Shown here piece by piece: positions 6,552 to 12,425 of a DNA stretch of 20,728 bases. Source of the DNA: Pseudomonadota bacterium (GTDB lineage Bacteria > Myxococcota_A > Polyangia > Polyangiales > Polyangiaceae); contig JAEYWK010000243.1 of assembly GCA_023431345.1 (NCBI GenBank), positions 1 to 20,728 of the forward strand. The letters are read 5' to 3'. How positions within the stretch are numbered: position 1 is the first letter of the stretch; each line of letters opens with the position of its first letter. A model generated the notes under the pieces. That model did no database searches and was not told where the DNA came from. It worked only from the letters and a program-made list of their open reading frames with translations. A program made the translations under genes and the position numbers.

Positions 6552-6917
6552 ATGACATCACGCTCGTCCTCGTCCTCGGGTCAACTCGCTCGCCAGCTCG
6601 GCTTCGCGCGCGCCATGCGCCGCTCCCCCACCGCGTCGGAGCGCGCGCTCTGGGAGGCGCTCCGCTCCTCGCAACTTGACGTCGGGTTCCGCCGCCAGGC
6701 TGTCGTCGCGGGGTGCATCGTGGACTTCCTCGTTCCTTCGCGGCGCCTCATCGTAGAGATGGACGGCGCGTACCATTGCAGCCCGGCGCAGCGCCGAGCG
6801 GACGCCCGCCGGGACCGCCGCCTTCAGCGTGCCGTCTACCGCGTCGTGCGGCTTCCCGCCGAGGTCGTGCTGGGCAACCTGCCAGCCGCCATCGCCGTCA
6901 TCCGCGCCGCCCTCTAG
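6552..6917 (+). CDS. DUF559 domain protein, copy 4 (intact)
   Basis: This is the only complete DUF559 copy in the window, 121 aa. The ATG follows AAGGAG with 6-base spacing. The N-terminus is Ser-rich. The core follows: SPTASERALWEALRSSQ (25-41), FRRQAVVAGCIVDF (46-59), IVEMDGAYH (67-75) with Asp58, Glu69 and Asp71 as likely metal ligands, then RADARRDRRLQRAVYRVVRL (82-101). DUF559 proteins are small relatives of Vsr and EDxHD-type endonucleases in the PD-(D/E)XK fold. Activity is likely on DNA but is not proven here. In many relatives the residue before YRV is Gly. Here it is Val94, a mild oddity. It lies convergent with four-helix-bundle copy 3 and just after an rpoC tail fragment, which invites a homing or mobile role. 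Confidence 0.82.
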   Translation: MTSRSSSSSGQLARQLGFARAMRRSPTASERALWEALRSSQLDVGFRRQAVVAGCIVDFLVPSRRLIVEMDGAYHCSPAQRRADARRDRRLQRAVYRVVRLPAEVVLGNLPAAIAVIRAAL

Positions 6918-6936
6918 GCGGCGCGGGGTCACCGCC

Positions 6937-7260
6937 TCATCCCCGCGTCGGCTTCCACAACATCGGGATATCCGCAGGAGCAGCGCCACCGACCGCTCCG
7001 CATCGCTCCGACTTACAATCCCCCAAGCCACTGCAACCCTCACCGCCGCGAGCGTCTCCCCCGCGCTCCCCGCGGCGGTGAAGTAACGAGCCCGTCGGTT
7101 CCCCGGGTCACTGTACTCCCCTTCCCCGATGTTCAGCGCGACCGAGCTCGCCGCACCCCGTATCTGGTCTTCCAGCGCCTTGTCCCGCGCCTTGATGCGC
7201 GACATCAGGGGCCGCAACGTCTCGACCAGCTCGATGCTCAGCTCCGCAACGAGGTTGCCC
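6937..7260 (-). pseudogene. Four-helix-bundle gene, copy 3 (frameshifted)
   Basis: The domain is nearly identical to copy 1 (LSIELVETLRPLMSRIKARD, DQIRGAASSVALNIGEGE, AWGIVSRSDAER). A one-base deletion near 6968 turns the ending ILPMLWKLTRG into ISRCCGSRRG, and the frame then reads antisense through DUF559 copy 4. The N-terminus is fused to the hinge repeat (ARTGVGNLVAEL) exactly as in copy 1, so both derive from one already chimeric parent. Its in-frame extension to 7568 is only repeat translation. Confidence 0.75.
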
Positions 7261-7313
7261 ACCCCCGTCCGTGCTCGGCCTTCGGCCTGCGCGCGGCCGA
7301 CCCCTCCCAAACG
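7252..7313. repeat. Hinge repeat copy 3 (truncated)
   Basis: These 62 bases match 3373-3434 almost exactly and end within CCTCCCAAACG. There the sequence switches to GGCC-rich and GATCGG-like repeat. The DUF559 leader that follows in copies 1 and 2 is missing. The break point falls right after the left arm of the long stem. Confidence 0.75.
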
Positions 7314-7332
7314 CTCGGTTCGGCCTGCGGCC

Positions 7333-7500
7333 TCACCGTGGTGATCGGGATCGTGATGGCTCGGCCTCCGGCCTCGCCGGTGATCGTGATCGGGGTCGTG
7401 ATCGTGATCGGGGTCGTGCCCGCGATCGTGATCGTGATCGTGAGCGTGAGGGCGATCGTGCCCGCGATCGCCCTCACGATCACCCGCCGCAGGCGGACCC
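7333..7500. repeat. GATCGT/GATCGG-like repeats with a 14-bp perfect stem
   Basis: Degenerate GATCGG and GATCGT hexamers fill this stretch. A perfect inverted repeat lies at 7445-7458 and 7465-7478 (CGTGAGGGCGATCG and its complement) with a six-base loop. An alternative pairing uses GTGATCGTGAG with CTCACGATCAC. The equivalent place in the first block (about 5550-5575) also has a hairpin around TGCCCGCGAT. No coding gene is supported. Confidence 0.8.
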
Positions 7501-7627
7501 AATCCCGATCCCAGCCGCCGCAGGCGGCTCCCGATCCCGATCCCGATCCCGATCCCGATCCCGATCACCAGCTCGTCGGCGAAGCCGACGGCGCCCCCCG
7601 ATCATCAGCTCGCCGGCGAAGCCGGCG
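7501..7627. repeat. GATCCC hexamers and GNA-loop hairpins, second block
   Basis: AGCCGCC-GCA-GGCGGCT (7513-7529) is followed by six GATCCC-type hexamers to about 7566. Then come CGTCGGC-GAA-GCCGACG (7574-7590) and CGCCGGC-GAA-GCCGGCG (7611-7627). The order of elements is the same as in 5605-5865, but the 38-bp unit is not amplified here. The C-rich plus strand again means a G-quadruplex-prone minus strand. Confidence 0.9.
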
Positions 7628-7680
7628 GCGTCCCCGATCACCAGCCCCGCTCGCGGGCGAAGCCCCGCGGCGGGGCGCGG

Positions 7681-7725
7681 GTGGAGGCGGGGGCGGGCGG
7701 GTGGAGGCGGGGGCGGGCGGGTGGA
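7681..7725. repeat. 20-bp G-rich tandem repeat
   Basis: GTGGAGGCGGGGGCGGGCGG occurs twice exactly, at 7681-7700 and 7701-7720, with the start of a third. It is strongly G-rich on the plus strand. The matching place in the first block (about 5905-5946) has a related but different G-rich run. This shows local slippage after duplication. Confidence 0.85.
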
Positions 7726-7816
7726 CATCTCCGTCCCCGAACCGCACGGCTGCACCTGGAGACGTGCGGAACCCTTGCGCCAATGGGGCTGCGGCTCGGC
7801 GACCCCTAAATGCGAC

Positions 7817-7848
7817 GAAGCCTCCCGACGTTTCCGTCGAGAGGCTTC
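7817..7848 (-). terminator. Terminator hairpin after rpoC tail copy B
   Basis: The stem is the same as at 6033-6064, GAAGCCTC/GAGGCTTC plus CGACG/CGTCG. The loop here is TTTC rather than CTGC. It lies 24 bases past the rpoC-tail stop on the minus strand. No long T-tract follows, though CGCATTT comes shortly after. Confidence 0.7.
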
Positions 7849-7871
7849 AGTCACTCACCCGTGAGGGTTAG

Positions 7872-8247
7872 TTACTCGTCGCCCACCGCGAGCAGATCCG
7901 CCGGCTGCACGCGGGTGAACGTCGGGGGCGCGAAGGGTGGGTGCCTTCTCGTCGATGACGACCTGCAGCTTCTTGTAAGCGGGCAGGCCCGTGTCGCCCG
8001 GGATGAGCCGGCCCATGATGACGTTCTCTTTGATGCCGCGGAGGTCGTCCGTTTTGCCGCAGATCGCTGCTTCCGTGAGGACTTTGGTGGTCTCCTGGAA
8101 GGACGAGGCGGAGATAAACGATTCCGTAGATAGAGACGGCTTCGTGATGCCGAGCAGCATGGGCTCTGCGACCGAGGGCTGACCGCCGGTAAGCGGCTCG
8201 TCTTGCGCGGTCGCTTGGACCGCTCGCACCTGCGAGGAGAGCTCCAA
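7872..8247 (-). pseudogene. rpoC 3' end fragment, copy B
   Basis: This is about 125 codons of the RNA polymerase beta-prime C-terminus. They read GGQPSVAEPMLLGITKPSLS, then TESFISASSFQETTKVLTEA, LRGIKENVIMGRLIPG and LPAYKKLQVVIDEK. One extra base near 7937-7945 shifts the frame. The true ending PPFAPPTFTRVQPADLLAVG continues in another frame to TAA (7872-7874). The 5' end stops abruptly at about 8247, where a helicase fragment begins on the other strand. LLGITK, the SFISA-FQETT block and MGRLIPG are diagnostic. It is longer than copy A and keeps the Gln that is a stop there. Confidence 0.9.
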
Positions 8248-8760
8248 GCAAGCTGAAGGCCTTGCAACGACTCATGGAGGAGCTCGTGGACGCGCGCCAT
8301 CGAGTCCTCGTCTTCAGCCAGCTCGTGGACGTGCTCGAGCTCGCCGGCAAACTGCTGGAGGAGCTTGGCGAGACGTACCAATACCTAGATGGCTCCTCGA
8401 CCGCCAAGCAGCGCGCCGCGCGGTGGACGCGTTTCAGCCCGGCGAGGGCGACGCGTTCCTCATCAGCCTCAAAGCAGGCGGGTTTGGCTTGAACCTGACC
8501 GCCGCCGACTACGTGATCACCTCGACCGGTGGTGGAACCCCGCCGCTGAAGCCCAGGCCACGGATCGCGCTCATCGCATCGGGCAGCAGAACCCGGTCAC
8601 GCTGTACCGGGTGGTGGCGAAGGGGACGATCGAAGAGCGCATCGTCAGCCTCCACCGGACCAAGCGAGAGGTCGCCGACTCGTTGCTCGCAGAGTCCGAC
8701 CAAGCCACGCGACTCTCCACCTCGGAGCTGCGCGCGTTGCTCGACTTGGGGGTCGCCTAG
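8247..8760 (+). pseudogene. SNF2-family helicase C-terminal fragment
   Basis: Three frames in turn carry the helicase C domain of an SNF2/Rad54-like ATPase. SKLKALQRLMEELVDARHRV and VFSQLVDVLELA come first. After a shift near 8415, DAFQPGEGDAFLISLKAGGF and GLNLTAADYVI follow. After a one-base loss near 8520, WWNPAAEAQATDRAHRIGQ and VTLYRVVAKGTIEERIV run to TAG at 8758-8760. Motifs V and VI (LKAGG.GLNLT, DRAHRIGQ) are intact as sequence. The ATP-binding half is absent, replaced by the rpoC fragment, so no enzyme is possible. The parent gene would be about 1000 aa. Confidence 0.88.
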
Positions 8761-8789
8761 AGGCCGGCGCTGCGCGGCGTCGCGACGTA

Positions 8790-8890
8790 TCGACGTCGTC
8801 CTCGAGGTAGGCCTTGACGCTCCTGGCATACTGCACCGATAACGGATCGTTGATGGCGGGCTCGGCCGTCGCCCGCGGCCCGCGCAAACG
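8790..8890 (-). pseudogene. Possible OmpA-domain scrap
   Basis: The minus strand reads AEPAINDPLSVQYARSVKAY followed by LEDDVD. This resembles the segment ADAKVNDPLSEQRALSVLAL in the second OmpA domain of the large protein encoded at 16591-20316. It is a short piece with frames broken on either side. It may be what is left of an older copy of that kind of gene. Moderate to low certainty. Confidence 0.4.
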
Positions 8891-9016
8891 GGCAACGTCA
8901 CGCCGCCCACCCGCAAGTAGCGCTCCGCCTGATCTCGGAAGGCGCGTGGCTGCTGAGCAGGGCTAGCGAAAAACGACAGCCTCGTGATACGGTTGAGGCG
9001 TGAGGGAGCCAACGAA

Positions 9017-10105
9017 ATGGCGCTAGGTGTGCGAGTCCGCATGAGTCCGCTCTTCTCTGGTCTTGGCGCACCTAACCAGCTCGTGGCCGACGGAGCGTCC
9101 GTGTCGTTCGCCCGCTTGGGGAAACCTCCGTCAAAGCTCAAACGCGGCGCCGAAAAGCAGGCGACGTTGACGCTGCGCGGGCGGTTCTTGGAGCGGGTCC
9201 GTGAGCCAGGCGAAGAGGAGGAGCGGGACCTTGCGAAGCTGAATGGCAGTATGCGAATGGAAGATGACGGATCCTTCGTGTTTGCGGCTAAGCAGATCGG
9301 GGACGGCACAGCAGAAGGTCTGCAACCCACCGAAGCCGTCGGCGACGATGACGACGTTTCCGAGAATGACCCTCGAGAGGTGCGGCTCATGCGCTTCGCC
9401 TTCGACGGCAACCAATTCGAGGGGCTCGGGGGGCGCGAGCCGCTCGAGTTGGCCCTGCGCATGGATGCGGCGCGCTTCGACTATTGCGAGGTGTCGGTCA
9501 AGCTCGAAGTTGGCGGCAGTGTCGAGGCCGATGGCGACGTCAACGACACGCTGGATGTGCTGATCACGCCGGACAACCCCACGCCGCGCGAACTCGTGAC
9601 CGTGCGCTTCGTCGACGAAGCCGGCGACCCCATGCCGTCGGCCGCGGTCGCAATATCGTCAGGGGCAAAGCCGGTAGACGCCGGCGCCGATCCCACTGCC
9701 CTGACGGCTGACGGCAACGGTGAGCTCAGGCTCAGGAACGTGGCGGGCTCTGTCGCGGCCAAGCTCGCTTGGGGTAGCTCAGCCGACGACCTGCGTTTTC
9801 AAAAATTCGTGTTCCTGGTCTTGGGTGAGGATGCCAACGAGCGCAGGTTGCGAAACGTTGGCTATCCCGAGCGAGAGCTACCCGACAACGTTCTCAGCTT
9901 CCAGGCGGATTTCGCCCGGCCGCCGAGTGGCCGCATAGCGGACATCGCGGACGATCTTCAAGCCTTCCACGACGATGGCGCGCGCCCGGCTCCGGGTGAC
10001 GCAACGGACCCGAGCACGGAAGCCGTCGCCGTCAACGGCCCCAGGACAACGGACTTCGACGACTTGCGCGGAGCCCGCACCGACGATGGCGTCGCGCTGG
10101 CCTAG
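9017..10105 (+). CDS. Ig-like domain protein of unknown function
   Basis: This is a 362-aa acidic protein with no signal peptide. Residues 1-180 are unrecognised, with an Asp/Glu-rich stretch around 115-125 (VGDDDDVSENDPRE) and a likely beta-rich part. Around residues 190-260 PRELVTVRFVDEAGDPMPSA, followed by LTADGNGELRLRN, looks like an Ig-like or carboxypeptidase-regulatory fold. The same kind of module is seen near residue 190 of the large OmpA protein further on. The tail is Asp- and Pro-rich. I chose the ATG at 9017, with GAGGGAG about 8 bases upstream, over a GTG at 8984. Its stop lies inside the start of the RCC1 lipoprotein gene, so the two are probably translationally coupled. Confidence 0.72.
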   Translation: MALGVRVRMSPLFSGLGAPNQLVADGASVSFARLGKPPSKLKRGAEKQATLTLRGRFLERVREPGEEEERDLAKLNGSMRMEDDGSFVFAAKQIGDGTAEGLQPTEAVGDDDDVSENDPREVRLMRFAFDGNQFEGLGGREPLELALRMDAARFDYCEVSVKLEVGGSVEADGDVNDTLDVLITPDNPTPRELVTVRFVDEAGDPMPSAAVAISSGAKPVDAGADPTALTADGNGELRLRNVAGSVAAKLAWGSSADDLRFQKFVFLVLGEDANERRLRNVGYPERELPDNVLSFQADFARPPSGRIADIADDLQAFHDDGARPAPGDATDPSTEAVAVNGPRTTDFDDLRGARTDDGVALA

Positions 10106-10985
10106 GTTCCGTCGGCACGGAGCCGCGAGCACGGCTTTGGCGTGTCTATCGGCTTGGGCCTGCCAGCAACCGCGGCCGGCCGCGCGCAACCACGTGCGGC
10201 CGGCGGTCTCGGAAGTCACGCCACCCCTCACGATCCAACGCCTGGGCCCCGGGGGGTGCGCGCTATCGGACGCTGGCATTTGGCTATGCCCAAGTGCCGA
10301 CGCGACCCCGGACAATGGCTGCCCCGTCGAGCAAAGGGCGCCCCAGGAGCCTCCCCCCGCGGTTGGAGATGGTTTGCGTTGCTCGTTGCGCGAGGGGATC
10401 GTGGCATGTCGGGGCAACAACCCCGAGGGCGGCTTAGGTGATGGACACACCCGCAAGTCGAACGATCCCGTGCGCGTGAGACTGCTTGGCCGAGCGGCGC
10501 AGCTGGCGGTCGGCTCACAGCACGCGTGCGCCTTACTCGGAGACGGCAGCGTGTGGTGTTGGGGGGAGAATTCGCGCGGGGCCGTGGGGGTAGGGGAGCT
10601 CCCGGCGTGTTGCGACATCCCCGATCCCGCGCGCCCTTCCGAGTACCTGATGCCTCAGCGCGTGGTCAACCTGCCCGCGAGCGTGGCCGTCGTGGCGCGG
10701 GGCCAAGCCAGCTGTGCGCTCACGCACAGGGGGGACGTCTACTGTTGGGGTGAGAATGGCTCGGGCGAGCTCGGCATCCCGCCGACGGGTCAACCGCTCG
10801 CCCGTCCTACCCGCCTGCTCAACATGCCAGCAATCAAGCAGCTCGTCATGGACTTGCCCAGCTGCGCGCTCGGTGTGGACGGGCAAGCTTACTGCTGGGG
10901 TGACGCTTGCCCGCTACGCAAGCAGAGCACGCTCCCGCTCAAGGTCGATTGGGCAGAGCTCGCGCGGCGCAAGAGCCCGGGCTAG
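10086..10985 (+). CDS. RCC1-repeat lipoprotein A
   Basis: A 299-aa secreted protein is predicted. The N-terminus has Arg residues, then a short hydrophobic stretch (ASTALACLSAWAC) with Cys20 or Cys26 as possible lipidation sites. The lipobox is imperfect. Four RCC1/BLIP-II-type beta-propeller blades are visible: about 98-118, 139-170 (HACALLGDGSVWCWGENSRG), 200-230 (ASCALTHRGDVYCWGENGSG) and 253-273 (CALGVDGQAYCWGD). Paired Cys residues in each blade suggest disulphides outside the cytoplasm. The start overlaps the end of the preceding gene by 20 bases. The TAG stop shares a CTAG palindrome with the stop of the convergent amidase. RCC1 propellers commonly bind proteins. A partner or inhibitor role is inferred. 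Confidence 0.85.
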   Translation: MASRWPRFRRHGAASTALACLSAWACQQPRPAARNHVRPAVSEVTPPLTIQRLGPGGCALSDAGIWLCPSADATPDNGCPVEQRAPQEPPPAVGDGLRCSLREGIVACRGNNPEGGLGDGHTRKSNDPVRVRLLGRAAQLAVGSQHACALLGDGSVWCWGENSRGAVGVGELPACCDIPDPARPSEYLMPQRVVNLPASVAVVARGQASCALTHRGDVYCWGENGSGELGIPPTGQPLARPTRLLNMPAIKQLVMDLPSCALGVDGQAYCWGDACPLRKQSTLPLKVDWAELARRKSPG

Positions 10986-12307
10986 GGGCCGCTGTCGTTC
11001 GCAACGGCCTCGATGGCGAACGCCGTTTCGAAGTCGATGCGGCCGAGTCGGAAACGCGTGCCCTTGCTGGCGGCGTTGCCACCGGAGAAGTAGCGCCTTT
11101 GAAAGGCGCTGATCGCGGCGACCAGCGCATCATCGAACGTGCCGCTGATGCTGGTGCCGTCGGCAGCCACCGAGTAGCCAACAGCCGAGAGTGCGGTTTG
11201 AATTGCAGTTATGTCCGGGGTCAACGCGCGCGGCGAGGAGCGCGCCTTCTCGGCGAATTGTCCGGGCCCGATCCCGAAAATCGTCGGGGCCGGCACGGCG
11301 GGAACACGACGCCGCACGAGCGCCGCGGCCTCGAGCCGATCCCACTCGAAGAACTCGCTCGGGTCGTCGATGCGCCGCGAAGACAAGGTGTGGTCGCTGT
11401 TGCCGGTTGCGATCTCCATGTGACCGACGACGTGCTGACGGGTAATCGTGGGCGCCGCTCCGCGAATCTCGCGGACCAGTCTAATCACCGAATCATACTG
11501 AGCGTCCGGGAACACGACCGGGGCACCGTGGACGATCTCGATGCCCACCGAGGTCGCATTGATGTTGGTCGCGCCATCCCAAAACGCATGGCCGGCGTGA
11601 TTGCAGACGTCGTCCTCGTGAGCCAGCTTCACGACGAAACCGTCGACGTCTATCAGATACTGTGGGCTCACTCGCGTCGATGGGTTCAGGAACGTGTTGA
11701 GCGCGCTACGAATGTCGGTCCCGCCCGTGCGGTGCAGCACGAGCACGACGTTCGATTTGCTGGCGACGACTCTGCGGTTGCTCGTCTTGATGAAGTCGGG
11801 CTTGTAGTCGATGCTGAGCTTGTCTTTGGTCAGTGACAGCAAGAGCGCGTGCGGCGGCGGAGCGGGGGCGGGCGGTGACCCAGCAGTGGCCGGCAGCGTG
11901 ACGCTCGCCGTGCCGGGTACGAAACCGTTCGCGTCCGTGTCGACCGTGACTTGGAATGGGCGGAACTGAAAGGCGGGGGCGGACGCTCCACCCCCGCCGT
12001 GCACGGCACCAGCCGGGCCGCTGCTCAGCTGGGCCGCGGCAGGCTGAACATCGAGCACACGACCTGACGCCGCCCCAACGATTGGCAGGTGCACCTCGCC
12101 ATTGACGTTGGTCGTGCCGGATATCGCCGTACCCTGAACGCTGACCTTGATCCCAGCGGCACCACGACCTTCGACCCAGCGCACGGCGCCGGGAGCAGAC
12201 GCGAGCGAGAACGCCTTGAGCAACGCGATCGTGAGCCGCGGTGGTGCAGCGGTGACGGTTCGGGGCGTGGCACGGGGCCTAGTAGCCATGCGAAGGCTCT
12301 CTTCCAT
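10982..12307 (-). CDS. N-acetylmuramoyl-L-alanine amidase with peptidoglycan-binding domain
   Basis: This 441-aa protein should cut the amide bond between MurNAc and the stem peptide. Residues 1-155 are a linker with one beta module (VSVQGTAISGTTNVNGEVHL, about 55-74) and Pro/Ala-rich and Gly-rich parts, with no convincing signal peptide. Residues 185-330 form the amidase_2 domain: His192 in VLVLHRTGG, VGIEIVHG, and VVGHMEIATG with His296. Asp314 or Asp315 in IDDP is the probable third zinc ligand. Residues 362-432 are a PG_binding_1-like domain (DITAIQTALSAVGYSVAADG, then FDDALVAAISAFQRRYF). An alternative ATG at 12289 has a better GGAAGAGAG site. Lack of a signal peptide plus this layout fits an injected effector or a phage-type lysin as well as a house enzyme. 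Confidence 0.88.
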   Translation of the reverse strand: MEESLRMATRPRATPRTVTAAPPRLTIALLKAFSLASAPGAVRWVEGRGAAGIKVSVQGTAISGTTNVNGEVHLPIVGAASGRVLDVQPAAAQLSSGPAGAVHGGGGASAPAFQFRPFQVTVDTDANGFVPGTASVTLPATAGSPPAPAPPPHALLLSLTKDKLSIDYKPDFIKTSNRRVVASKSNVVLVLHRTGGTDIRSALNTFLNPSTRVSPQYLIDVDGFVVKLAHEDDVCNHAGHAFWDGATNINATSVGIEIVHGAPVVFPDAQYDSVIRLVREIRGAAPTITRQHVVGHMEIATGNSDHTLSSRRIDDPSEFFEWDRLEAAALVRRRVPAVPAPTIFGIGPGQFAEKARSSPRALTPDITAIQTALSAVGYSVAADGTSISGTFDDALVAAISAFQRRYFSGGNAASKGTRFRLGRIDFETAFAIEAVANDSGP

Positions 12308-12425
12308 CCCGCCACGGCGGGCCGAAAGCCAAAGCCGCCCAACAGCTCACGGCCCGAGCTTCGTTCAAGGGCGGGGGCAGAGTCAAGGCTCGCCGAACGG
12401 CCCATTCGTGGTAGCGAAGGGCTCG

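Noticed and set aside
3059..7260. Diversity-generating retroelement, because the four-helix-bundle family includes Avd
   Set aside because: No reverse transcriptase motif and no template/variable repeat pair with adenine-specific changes is visible in the window. Differences between copies are scattered over all bases.
7271..7871. Open frames of 120-200 codons on both strands over the second repeat block
   Set aside because: These have the same cause: low-complexity RDRDRD and IVIVIV protein from repeats, with incompatible overlapping frames.
8509..9462. Minus-strand 317-codon frame
   Set aside because: It is antisense to the 362-aa gene and to the SNF2 fragment. It is Ser/Arg-rich and has no family features, apart from the short OmpA-like scrap in another frame.
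12147..12425. Upstream extension of RCC1 lipoprotein B
   Set aside because: It would overlap the divergent amidase gene and bury the lipoprotein signal peptide about 125 residues into the protein.
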